A DNA stretch of 64,000 bases from SKVR01 sp964589855 (GTDB lineage Bacteria; Bacteroidota; Bacteroidia; Bacteroidales; UBA7960). Position 1 is the first letter of the stretch. Each line of letters opens with the position of its first letter. This document shows, piece after piece, positions 56,324 to 64,000 of this stretch. Below the pieces are notes generated by a model. The model did no database searches, was not told where the DNA came from, and saw nothing but the letters and a program-made list of their open reading frames with translations. The translations under genes were made by a program, and so were the position numbers. The DNA lies in contig CAZPVB010000001.1 of assembly GCA_964589855.1 (NCBI GenBank), positions 33,924 to 97,923 on the forward strand, written 5' to 3'.

Positions 56324-57784
56324 ATGATATACCAAAAGAAGATCTTGTTTACTATTGCAGCAGGTTTGGTTGTTTTCTTTCTCAGCAGTTGGAGTAACCT
56401 GAATGCCTCTGAATCTTTTTTTCCAGACATAAGTAAGAACCTGATCAAACTAAATATAAAATCCTGTCAAACAGGACATAGTGCAAATTTATTCAACAAC
56501 AGCAGAACAACGAAACTGTTGACCGATCAGATTCAGAACCTGCTTTTATTACATGGTGAGAACATTCATTTACAAAGTGAAACCCAACAACAGGCAGAGC
56601 AAGCCTCTCCCCCGGAAAATCTGTTTGACAGAATTTTATATGCCTATGAAAAGGGGGAACCTAAAATAAGAATATTGATGATTTTGCTTGCATATCTTAT
56701 CATCAGTCTTCTTGTTCTTTTTGTTGCCATTATTATCAACAGGCATTTTAAAAGCAGAAAGCGGGAAAAGATCATAAAAATTAAAGAAGAATACCAGGAA
56801 AAACTCGCCGCCTATCTTTTTGATGATGAAACCATGGAGTTCAGAGCACCCAACCTCCATAAGTCTCTCAATCGCGAAATCCTGACCGATGAACTGCGCG
56901 AACTCCATTCAAACCTACACGGAACAAGTGCGGTAAAACTCAGAGACCTCTATTTCAATCTGGGTTTGCACAAAGATTCACTGAAAAGGGTACACAGCAA
57001 AAAATGGTATAACATGTCAAAAGGGCTGAAAGAACTTGCCCAAATGGACGTAAAAGATGCCAATGACTATATATCAAAATTTGTTGATCACAAAAACCCC
57101 ATTCTTCGTTCCGAAGCACAGGTAGCAATGGTAAAACTCTCGGAAGATGATCCCCTTGGATTTCTTAATAACCTCAACAGCGAACTTTCATACTGGGAAC
57201 AGGTCAATATTTTTGATACCCTTAATTTTCATCAGATCAACATAGAATCTTTTGAACCCTGGCTCGAAAGTGACAATGATTCTGTAGTGATTTTTGCGCT
57301 AAGAATGATCGGATTGTTCAAACAGGTAAATTCTGCTTCTGCTGTAAGAGAATTTCTTATGAATGAAAATGATCGGGTAAGACTGCAGGCGGTTACCACG
57401 CTGGGCGAGCTCGAACTCCCTGATTATATACCAGACATGAAAATACTTTACGAAAAGGAAACCCAAAAACTATACTCTATATTGCAGGAGAAAAGAGAAT
57501 CTCCGGAAGACCGGGATATCAAAACTCTCGACGATATTCTGCCCCGAAAGATCCGCTATGAGATCATTGTGGCACTCTCAAATTTGGCTACTTCCCAAGA
57601 CCTTGAATTCTTAAAAGATGTAGCCACCGATTATGAAAATGCCTTCAGACTTAGAATAAAAGCACTGGAAGTAATTCTCTCCATAAAACCAGAAGGTGAA
57701 CAAATGCTGGAAGCAATGCAGCAAGATGCTGATGAGTTATTGGAAACCATGATTATTAATGTAAAACAAAAATCCGAATCATGA
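56324..57784 (+). CDS. Membrane-anchored HEAT-repeat protein
   Basis: A 486-residue protein with an N-terminal signal or anchor helix (about 5-25), a roughly 85-residue low-complexity segment (Gln/Glu-rich), a second, strong membrane helix (about 115-138) with a basic flank (RHFKSRKREK), and a C-terminal region from about 150 made of alpha-helical HEAT-like repeats (DHKNPILRSEAQVAMVKLSE, NDRVRLQAVTTLGELELPDY, KIRYEIIVALSNLATSQDLE). The basic flank after the second helix predicts the HEAT part in the cytoplasm. Its stop overlaps the GT2 start by 4 bp (ATGA), so translation is coupled. Inference: a scaffold linking the receiver to the synthase. No such named family is known to me. Confidence 0.8.
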   Translation: MIYQKKILFTIAAGLVVFFLSSWSNLNASESFFPDISKNLIKLNIKSCQTGHSANLFNNSRTTKLLTDQIQNLLLLHGENIHLQSETQQQAEQASPPENLFDRILYAYEKGEPKIRILMILLAYLIISLLVLFVAIIINRHFKSRKREKIIKIKEEYQEKLAAYLFDDETMEFRAPNLHKSLNREILTDELRELHSNLHGTSAVKLRDLYFNLGLHKDSLKRVHSKKWYNMSKGLKELAQMDVKDANDYISKFVDHKNPILRSEAQVAMVKLSEDDPLGFLNNLNSELSYWEQVNIFDTLNFHQINIESFEPWLESDNDSVVIFALRMIGLFKQVNSASAVREFLMNENDRVRLQAVTTLGELELPDYIPDMKILYEKETQKLYSILQEKRESPEDRDIKTLDDILPRKIRYEIIVALSNLATSQDLEFLKDVATDYENAFRLRIKALEVILSIKPEGEQMLEAMQQDADELLETMIINVKQKSES

Positions 57785-59223
57785 TTGAATTTTTCAGATC
57801 ACTACAGTTTATTGTTGAAAATGGAATCATCTTTTTCACCATTTTTATTTTTGGATCCTATGTGGTATTGGCTTTCTTCTCGGCTTTTTCCATGCTCCGC
57901 TATATTCGCAAAAATTCTTTTATCGACTATAAAGTGCTCCTTTCTTCCCCTCTGGCACCCTCTATTTCTGTAATTGCCCCCGCCTTTAACGAAGGAAAAT
58001 CTATTATTGATAACATCCGGAGTTTATTATCCCTGCATTACAATAATTTTGAGGTAATTATAGTAAATGATGGCAGTACCGACGATTCCCTGGAAAAAGT
58101 GATACAACACTACGATCTGGAAAAGGTAGATTATATTTATGAGGAAAAAATAAAAACAAAACAGATTAAGGGAATTTACAAATCTAAAAACAAAGCTTTT
58201 AACAAACTCATACTTATTGACAAGGATAACGGTGGTAAATCCGACGCCCTCAATGCCGCTATCAACTTTTCAGAAAAAGAATACATTACCGTAGTAGACG
58301 TTGATTCGGTTTTGGTGGAAGATGCATTGCTGATCATGGCGAAACCATTCCTGGAGGAAACCGACAAAAAAATTGTGGCTTCCGGGGGTGTTATTCGCAT
58401 TGCCAACTCATGCCATATCGAAGACGGGAAGATCGTAGAAGTGAACCTACCCAAAAAATTCCTTCCCAGAGTGCAGGTACTTGAATATACGCGTGCTTTT
58501 CTGATGGGACGTATGGCATGGAGTCAACTCAATGGTCTGCTGCTTGTTTCCGGTGCTTTCGGAATGTTTAACCGGGATATTATTGTGAAAGTAGGTGGAT
58601 ACAACACACAACTGGTGGGCGAAGATATGGAGTTGATCGTTAGGATGAGGCGCTATATGGTTGACCAAAAACAAAAATACCAGGTAATTTATATCCCCGA
58701 CCCTCTTTGCTGGACGGAGGTTCCGCCCAATCTCAGGGTTTTGGGCCGTCAGCGCGATCGATGGACAAGAGGCACCATGGAGAGTTTGTTCATTCACTTT
58801 AAACTGTTTTTCAATCCCAGGTATAAAAGTTTAGGTATGCTGGGGCATCCCTACTGGTTTTTCTTTGAATGGCTGGCACCTATTTTCGAATTTATCGGGA
58901 TTATATACTTTGTAATTATTGCTTTTCTTGGAATCCCCAACTGGTCATTCTTTTTCATGCTGTTGGCCACCATCTACTTTTTCGCCGTTACGCTTACACA
59001 CTGGGCAATACTCTTTGAAGAATTGTCATTCCACAGATACAAGCGAATCAGGGAGGTAGTTAAAATGCTGATGACAGCTATGCTCGAGCCCATCTTTTAT
59101 CACCCTTTTATTCTTGCGTTTAACATCCGCGGAAACTTTAAATATTTTATCGGTGAAAAAACATGGGGAGCCATGGACAGAGTGGGTTTTACTGAAAAAG
59201 ACGAAAAGAATGATGAAAAATAA
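57781..59223 (+). CDS. GT2 processive-type glycosyltransferase (exopolysaccharide synthase-like)
   Basis: A 480-residue membrane glycosyltransferase. An N-terminal membrane helix (about 15-37) precedes the GT2 catalytic domain: IAPAFNEGKSI (65-75), VNDGSTDDS with D97, VDVDS with D173/D175, GED at 280-282, and QRDRW (324-328). These form the D,D,D,QxxRW set of processive synthases such as PgaC, hyaluronan and cellulose synthases. Three or so C-terminal helices (about 345-435) would form a channel. No PilZ domain for c-di-GMP is visible, so another control is likely. It overlaps the HEAT-repeat gene by 4 bp and is followed by a strong terminator. The sugar polymerised is unknown; poly-beta-1,6-GlcNAc or hexosan types are plausible. 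Confidence 0.9.
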   Translation: MIEFFRSLQFIVENGIIFFTIFIFGSYVVLAFFSAFSMLRYIRKNSFIDYKVLLSSPLAPSISVIAPAFNEGKSIIDNIRSLLSLHYNNFEVIIVNDGSTDDSLEKVIQHYDLEKVDYIYEEKIKTKQIKGIYKSKNKAFNKLILIDKDNGGKSDALNAAINFSEKEYITVVDVDSVLVEDALLIMAKPFLEETDKKIVASGGVIRIANSCHIEDGKIVEVNLPKKFLPRVQVLEYTRAFLMGRMAWSQLNGLLLVSGAFGMFNRDIIVKVGGYNTQLVGEDMELIVRMRRYMVDQKQKYQVIYIPDPLCWTEVPPNLRVLGRQRDRWTRGTMESLFIHFKLFFNPRYKSLGMLGHPYWFFFEWLAPIFEFIGIIYFVIIAFLGIPNWSFFFMLLATIYFFAVTLTHWAILFEELSFHRYKRIREVVKMLMTAMLEPIFYHPFILAFNIRGNFKYFIGEKTWGAMDRVGFTEKDEKNDEK

Positions 59224-59300
59224 CTTCCTGAACATGTAAAATTAATTGTTTGTCTTTTTCCCTTTAATGACAAGCATTTCAATAACTTTTTGTAATTTCA

Positions 59301-59338
59301 CGAGGTTCTTTTTCTGGTAAAAGAACCTCGTTTTTTTT
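59301..59338 (+). terminator. Strong intrinsic terminator of the exopolysaccharide operon
   Basis: A perfect 12-bp stem CGAGGTTCTTTT (59301-59312) / AAAAGAACCTCG (59319-59330) with a 6-nt loop is followed by eight T's (59331-59338). It lies 78 bp after the GT2 stop and separates the module from the housekeeping genes. Confidence 0.92.
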
Positions 59339-59386
59339 ACCCGCTTTTTAAAAAGTCCTATAATACTAAAACTAATAATCAATACC

Positions 59387-60265
59387 ATGATTCTTTCCAT
59401 GACCGGATACGGCAAATCTGAGTGCCATTTTAAAGAAAAAATCATTACAACAGAGATTCGCACACTCAACAGTAAAAACCTGGATATCAACGTAAAAATA
59501 CCTTCATCATACAAAGAAAAAGAAAATGCAATCAGAAATATGGCTGGTAGATATTTGGCCCGTGGTAAGGCAGAGATTATGATCTGTCTTGAGAGCAGTG
59601 GCGAGCAAACCGGATACAGGATCAACCGACCGCTTCTGAAATATTACTATCAGGAACTGTCGGATATTTCACAGGAAATGGATGCCCCTCTCCCTGCGTC
59701 CGATATTTTTGCCCAGATCCTGCGACTGCCCGATATGCTTGTGTCTCCCGATGAAGAACTTTCAAATGAGGAATGGGAAACCATAGAAACATCTATAAAA
59801 AGAGCATTGGAAAACCTTGATGATTTCCGCAAAAGCGAAGGAAAGCATTTGGAAAATGATATCCTGAGCAGGGAAATCACCATACGGGAACTCATTGACC
59901 AGATACCTGTTTATGAAAAGGAGAGAATAAACCTGGTGAAAGATAAAATCGCCAAAGCTTTTCATGAAGCACAGGAAAAAGTTCATGTGGATGAAAACAG
60001 GTTTGAACAGGAACTTATTTTTTACCTTGAAAAACTCGATATTACCGAAGAAATGGTGAGATTAAAAAAACACCTTGACTATTTCAGGGAAACCGTAAAT
60101 GATGAATGCAACACCGGAAAAAAACTGGGGTTTATTGCGCAGGAAATAGGCAGGGAAATCAATACAATTGGCAGCAAGGCAAACCATGCAGGCATACAAA
60201 AGGTTGTAGTACAAATGAAGGATGAACTGGAAAAAATTAAGGAACAACTGATGAATATATTGTAA
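59387..60265 (+). CDS. yicC: YicC-family endoribonuclease
   Basis: A 292-residue protein of the conserved YicC family, an endoribonuclease in E. coli that cleaves RNA. The N-terminal signature MILSMTGYGKSE and RTLNSKNLDINVKIPSSYK match the family, as does the C-terminal VRLKKHLDYFRETV, GKKLGFIAQEIGREINTIGSKA and HAGIQKVVVQMKDELEKIKEQLMNIL. Length is the family's usual length of about 290. It precedes gmk by 4 bp in the order often conserved in Bacteroidota. Confidence 0.95.
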   Translation: MILSMTGYGKSECHFKEKIITTEIRTLNSKNLDINVKIPSSYKEKENAIRNMAGRYLARGKAEIMICLESSGEQTGYRINRPLLKYYYQELSDISQEMDAPLPASDIFAQILRLPDMLVSPDEELSNEEWETIETSIKRALENLDDFRKSEGKHLENDILSREITIRELIDQIPVYEKERINLVKDKIAKAFHEAQEKVHVDENRFEQELIFYLEKLDITEEMVRLKKHLDYFRETVNDECNTGKKLGFIAQEIGREINTIGSKANHAGIQKVVVQMKDELEKIKEQLMNIL

Positions 60266-60269
60266 GGTT

Positions 60270-60836
60270 ATGCAAGGAAAGATCATTATTATTTGTGCTC
60301 CCTCGGGAGCAGGAAAAACAACACTTTTAAAGGAAGTTCTTCAACGGTTTGAAAACCTGGAATTTTCTGTTTCAGCCACCACCAGACCCCCCCGGGCAAA
60401 AGAAAAACACGGCCAGGATTACTATTTTTTATCGGAGGAGGATTTCAAAAAAAGAATTACCGAAAACCAGTTTGTTGAATGGGAAGAGGTTTACGAAGGA
60501 ACTTTCTACGGAACACCCAGATCAGAACTGACCCGCATCTGGCAAAAAAACAAACATGTGGTTTTTGATCTGGATGTATTGGGTGGTATGAACATCAAAA
60601 AGCAATATCCGTTGACTTCTTTGTCTGTATTCATCCAGCCTCCTTCATTGAATGCGCTCAGAGAAAGGTTGCTGGGAAGAGGCAGCGAAACACCTGAAAG
60701 TATTGAGAAACGCATTAACAGGGCTGCCTATGAGATGGAGTTTGCACCAAAATTTGATGTAAAGATCGTAAACGATGATCTGCATAAAGCAACTGCTCAG
60801 TTGCATGAAGCTTTCACGCGCTTTCTGTCAAAATGA
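60270..60836 (+). CDS. gmk: Guanylate kinase
   Basis: A 188-residue enzyme that phosphorylates GMP to GDP. P-loop APSGAGKTT (residues 10-18), GMP-binding SATTRPPRAKEKHGQDYYF, YEGTFYGTPRSEL and the LDVLGGMNIKKQYP segment are all in place; length is typical (about 185-205). Translationally coupled with yicC (4 bp apart) and followed at 28 bp by nadD. Confidence 0.97.
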   Translation: MQGKIIIICAPSGAGKTTLLKEVLQRFENLEFSVSATTRPPRAKEKHGQDYYFLSEEDFKKRITENQFVEWEEVYEGTFYGTPRSELTRIWQKNKHVVFDLDVLGGMNIKKQYPLTSLSVFIQPPSLNALRERLLGRGSETPESIEKRINRAAYEMEFAPKFDVKIVNDDLHKATAQLHEAFTRFLSK

Positions 60837-60864
60837 TGATATTTTAATCTGATAATAAAATTTC

Positions 60865-61446
60865 ATGGGAAAAAAAACCGGACTTTTTTTCGGATCATTT
60901 GATCCAATACACATCGGACATCTTATTATTGCCGAATATATGCTCAATGAAACAGACCTGCAGGAAATATGGTTTGTTGTTTCACCACAAAACCCTCACA
61001 AAATAAATGAAAAATTGTCGGACAAAAATACCCGGTTGCAAATGGTAGATTTGTCTATTGCGCAACAGGAATTTTTTATCAGTAGTGCAATGGAGTTTGA
61101 CCTTCCGGCTCCCCATTATACATACAAAACATTACTTCATGCCAAAAAGAAGTACCCCGGGAAAGAATTTGTGCTAATCATTGGAGGCGACAACCTTGAA
61201 TCTTTCCACAGATGGAAAAAACACAGAGAAATAATGGAAATGGTGGAAATCTATGCCTATCCCCGCAGGGGTTTCGATCAAAATCAGTTTGAGATGTCGC
61301 AGCAAAGCCTAAGATGGCTGGAAGCACCTCGTATTGAAATATCTTCATCGTATATCAGGGAAAAAATATCCGAAAAAAAAACCCCCGGATATATGTTACA
61401 TCCGGAGGTCTTGCAATTTATTCAGAAAAATAATCTCTATACCTGA
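60865..61446 (+). CDS. nadD: Nicotinate-nucleotide adenylyltransferase
   Basis: A 193-residue enzyme that adenylates nicotinate mononucleotide in NAD synthesis. The nucleotidyltransferase signature GLFFGSFDPIHIGHL (6-20), FVVSPQNPHK, FVLIIGGDNLESFHRWK and the ISSSYIRE motif (a variant of the SxTxxR type) are visible, as is the HPEVLQFIQKN end. Last gene of the yicC-gmk-nadD run; it ends 7 bp from the convergent metK gene. Confidence 0.96.
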   Translation: MGKKTGLFFGSFDPIHIGHLIIAEYMLNETDLQEIWFVVSPQNPHKINEKLSDKNTRLQMVDLSIAQQEFFISSAMEFDLPAPHYTYKTLLHAKKKYPGKEFVLIIGGDNLESFHRWKKHREIMEMVEIYAYPRRGFDQNQFEMSQQSLRWLEAPRIEISSSYIREKISEKKTPGYMLHPEVLQFIQKNNLYT

Positions 61447-61453
61447 CTATTCG

Positions 61454-62773
61454 TTATAGTTGAAATACTTCTTTGATCTTATCAACGTAGTCAAGTTTCT
61501 CCCAGGCAAAAACTTCCGCTTCTTTGTAGATTACTTCATGACCGTCTTTCATTTCGGTATAGGTTTCCTGGTCTTTGTATTTTACTTCCACTTTCATTTT
61601 GTAGGGCGTACGTCCGAAATGACCGTAACGAGAAGTGGGATAGAACACAGGATTTTTCAATCCCAGACGACGAATAATGGCAAATGGGCGCAGGTCGAAT
61701 ATCTCTTTTATTTTTTCTGATATCTGTGCATCGGTAAGTGCCACTTTTGAACTACCGTAGGTATTTACATAAACGCCAACCGGTTCGGAAACGCCAATGG
61801 CATAAGCCACCTGCACGAGTATTTCGTCTGCCACACCCGCCGCCACCATGTTTTTGGCAATGTGCCTGGTAGCATAAGCAGCTGAGCGATCTACCTTGCT
61901 TGAGTCTTTGCCCGAAAAAGCACCACCACCATGGGCACCTTTCCCTCCATATGTATCTACAATAATTTTACGACCGGTAAGACCGCTGTCACCATGAGGA
62001 CCTCCAATTACAAACTTTCCGGTAGGATTTACCAGCAAGCGGAATCCATTCTGAAAAAGAGGGCGCAAGCGGTCGGGCAATTGTTTCATCGCACGGGGAA
62101 TTACAATGTTTTGAATATCGTCGCGGATCTGATCCTGCATTTTCTTCTCCGCCAGTCTTTTCTGCTCCAAATCCTGGTTTGCTGAAGGTATAAACTCATC
62201 ATGCTGTGTAGAAACCACTATGGTGTCAATGGCAACAGGTTTATTATGATCATCATATTTAACCGTTACCTGTGATTTAGAATCAGGACGCAGGTAAGTC
62301 ATTAGTTTCCCTTCCTTACGTATGTTGGCAAGCTCCTGCAGCAAAATATGAGAAAGTGCAAGGGGAAGTGGCATATATTCATCTGTTTCGCGCGAAGCAT
62401 AGCCAAACATCATTCCCTGGTCTCCTGCACCCTGTTCTTCTTCCGATGTTCTTACCACACCTTGGTTTATATCGGGCGACTGTTCATGAATAGCGGAAAT
62501 AACGCCACAGGATTCAGCTTCAAATTTGTAGGCCGAATGGGTGTAACCAATCTCTTTTAATACACCCCTTACAGTACTCTGAATATCGACCCATGCATTG
62601 GTATTAACTTCGCCTCCACAAACCACCAGCCCGGTAGTCACCATGGTTTCACAGGCAACTTTTGATTCGGGGTCTTGTCGTAAGAATTCATCCAGTAAAG
62701 CATCAGATATTTGATCTGCCACCTTATCAGGATGTCCTTCTGATACCGACTCCGATGTAAATAAATATCCCAT
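61454..62773 (-). CDS. metK: S-adenosylmethionine synthetase
   Basis: A 439-residue enzyme forming S-adenosylmethionine from methionine and ATP. The start at 62773 (MGYLFTSESVSEGHPDKVADQ) is the family's; the upstream in-frame ATG would add 18 residues with no homology. Signatures: GHPDKVADQISDALLDEF, GAGDQGMMFGYA (ATP and methionine site), RPDSKSQVTVKYD, the P-loop-like GGGAFSGKDSSKVDRSAAYATRH, and the C-terminal TSRYGHFGR. Length is slightly over the E. coli form (384) as in other Bacteroidota, with an insertion near residues 200-240 (QNLEQKRLAEKK). Confidence 0.97.
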   Translation of the reverse strand: MGYLFTSESVSEGHPDKVADQISDALLDEFLRQDPESKVACETMVTTGLVVCGGEVNTNAWVDIQSTVRGVLKEIGYTHSAYKFEAESCGVISAIHEQSPDINQGVVRTSEEEQGAGDQGMMFGYASRETDEYMPLPLALSHILLQELANIRKEGKLMTYLRPDSKSQVTVKYDDHNKPVAIDTIVVSTQHDEFIPSANQDLEQKRLAEKKMQDQIRDDIQNIVIPRAMKQLPDRLRPLFQNGFRLLVNPTGKFVIGGPHGDSGLTGRKIIVDTYGGKGAHGGGAFSGKDSSKVDRSAAYATRHIAKNMVAAGVADEILVQVAYAIGVSEPVGVYVNTYGSSKVALTDAQISEKIKEIFDLRPFAIIRRLGLKNPVFYPTSRYGHFGRTPYKMKVEVKYKDQETYTEMKDGHEVIYKEAEVFAWEKLDYVDKIKEVFQL

Positions 62774-62847
62774 CGTATTTGTAAATAAAATTAAACCTGA
62801 TTTTTTTAACCGGGCAAAGGTAAACAATTAAATCATTATTTAAAAAA

Positions 62848-63759
62848 TTAAGATTCTTTGGTCAATTGCCTGAATACATCCTCAATCCGCTGGTCTTCAT
62901 ACCCCATAGAAAGGATCACCCAATGATTCTGTACGGCAAAATGAAATATATCTCCCCTCACATCATTGTTGGCATGGGTAAATATTTTCACTTTGTTACC
63001 CTCCTGGTGTTTTACCTCTAAAACTCCATCTATTTTTGACAGTTCTTCCCACGTGTGGGGTTGGTCAAACTCTACATGTATAATCTTTGAAGATGCCCCC
63101 AGCAGCTGTAACTCGGAGGTAGGAGAATCTGCCATCATGTTACCATGGTTCAGTATAATTACCCTGTCGCATACTGCTTCCACTTCCTGCATAATGTGCG
63201 TAGAAAGTAAAATTGTTTTATGCTTCCCTATTTCAAGGATCAAATTGCGTATTTCAACCAATTGGTTGGGATCCAGACCCGATGTGGGCTCATCCAATAT
63301 CAGTATCTTCGGATCATGGATCAATGCCTGCGCAATGCCCACGCGCTGGCGATAACCTTTTGAAAGCATACCGATTTTTTTATGATGCTCGGTTTGCAAA
63401 CCCGTAATTTCGATCATCTCTTTTACCCTTTCATCTTTGTTTTGAAGATGGTGCAAACCAGCAACAAATTCCAGGTATTCCCTTACATACATATCGGTAT
63501 ACAAGGGGTTGTTCTCTGAAAGATATCCGGTAATCTGCCGCACTTTTAAAGAATCAATTGCAACATTGTTTCCATACACCCACACATCACCCTCGCTTTG
63601 AGGAATATAACAGGTTATGATCTTCATCATGGTGCTTTTACCCGCACCATTTGGGCCCAACAAGGCCACAATTTCACCTTGGCTGATCTCAAAAGATACA
63701 TTATTCAAAGCCTTTTGCGATCCATAATATTTACTTACATTTTTTAATACAACAGACAT
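62848..63759 (-). CDS. gldA: ABC transporter ATPase, gliding-motility type (GldA)
   Basis: A 303-residue ABC ATPase starting at the ATG at 63759 (MSVVLKNVSKYYGSQKALNNVSF). Walker A LLGPNGAGKST, Q-loop in LSENNPLYTDMYVREYLEF, signature LSKGYRQRVGIAQAL, Walker B KILILDEPTSGLDP and the H-loop (LLSTH) are all present. The last third (LQLLGASSKIIHVEF to IEDVFRQLTKES) matches GldA of Flavobacterium, the ATPase of the GldAFG exporter linked to gliding motility. GldF and GldG are not in the window. Other ABC-2-type ATPases are the alternative. Confidence 0.88.
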   Translation of the reverse strand: MSVVLKNVSKYYGSQKALNNVSFEISQGEIVALLGPNGAGKSTMMKIITCYIPQSEGDVWVYGNNVAIDSLKVRQITGYLSENNPLYTDMYVREYLEFVAGLHHLQNKDERVKEMIEITGLQTEHHKKIGMLSKGYRQRVGIAQALIHDPKILILDEPTSGLDPNQLVEIRNLILEIGKHKTILLSTHIMQEVEAVCDRVIILNHGNMMADSPTSELQLLGASSKIIHVEFDQPHTWEELSKIDGVLEVKHQEGNKVKIFTHANNDVRGDIFHFAVQNHWVILSMGYEDQRIEDVFRQLTKES

Positions 63760-64000
63760 AACGATCACTTTTTTAAGTCTTTATCTGCTTTTCAGAGCAA
63801 ACACAAACTATTTTTTTTATTGCCAAATGCGAAGTTACCTAATATTTTTTTACCACCTAAAAGGCTGCTTTCTTTTTAAAGTTATTACAATCTGTCCGGT
63901 TGCTTTGTCTGAGATCCTGGTTTTTTCCAACGATATTATAGCATGAATAAATGAGTCCACTCCGAAAACTTGTTTTCGGCAAATCTGTGTTCATTTTCTT
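63760..64000. other. 241-bp end region without recognised features
   Basis: Upstream of gldA to the window end. AT-rich with T and A runs; no convincing minus-strand -7 element, hairpin or frame that I can support. Confidence 0.35.

Noticed and set aside
1..64000. CRISPR arrays, tRNA or rRNA genes, prophage or intact insertion sequences
   Set aside because: I looked for regular short repeats, tRNA-like cloverleaf segments and transposase or integrase motifs and found none I could support; short RNA genes could be missed by eye.

Overview
The window comes from an AT-rich member of the Bacteroidota, probably a Marinilabiliales- or Cytophagia-like environmental or marine lineage. The evidence is a SusC/SusD pair, two one-piece hybrid two-component regulators (HTCS), type IX secretion (T9SS) C-terminal sorting domains, a gliding-motility ABC ATPase (GldA), Bacteroidota-type promoters (TTTG/TAnnTTTG) and the yicC-gmk-nadD block. 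I saw no tRNA, rRNA, CRISPR array or intact insertion sequence. The genus cannot be fixed from the sequence alone.

Region 1 (about 1-46 kb) is a large polysaccharide utilization locus. On the left are a GH94-type phosphorylase and a sulfatase (both minus strand), then two HTCS sensor-regulators arranged tail to tail. An operator-like region with repeated TTGTACAA palindromes leads into a plus-strand operon: a 46-residue membrane miniprotein, SusC, SusD, a repeat-built surface lipoprotein, a four-module CBM9-like T9SS-exported protein, two right-handed beta-helix proteins, a GH95-like (alpha/alpha)6 protein, a GH30 enzyme and, after a strong terminator, an L-fucose mutarotase (FucU) and another beta-helix enzyme. 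Next, on the minus strand, come a broken GH28 gene, an intact GH28-LamG protein, a GH67 alpha-glucuronidase and a truncated beta-helix gene, followed by a plus-strand GH42 beta-galactosidase. Sulfatase, alpha-glucuronidase, GH28, beta-galactosidase and FucU together suggest a branched, acidic, possibly sulfated and fucosylated glycan. The exact polymer is not determined by the sequence.

Region 2 (about 44-52 kb) holds two DUF4230-like genes, a PhoR/PhoB-type sensor and regulator pair, an unrecognised membrane-anchored protein, a class-C beta-lactamase-fold serine hydrolase and a small outer-membrane beta-barrel.

Region 3 (52-59.3 kb) looks like an exopolysaccharide synthesis and export module: a PAS-HisKA-ATPase-REC-HPt hybrid kinase, a receiver-only response regulator, a TPR/beta-barrel (YaiO-like) outer-membrane protein, a membrane-anchored HEAT-repeat protein and a processive-type GT2 synthase, closed by a strong terminator. 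The parts fit a complete His-Asp-His-Asp phosphorelay ending in a receiver with no DNA-binding domain beside a polymer synthase. This is my best candidate for a poorly described system.

Region 4 (59.4-63.8 kb) is housekeeping: yicC, gmk, nadD, then metK and gldA on the minus strand.

An about 123-125 bp interspersed element occurs three times between genes (31328-31450, 38247-38369, 47480-47604). No feature type I know explains it.
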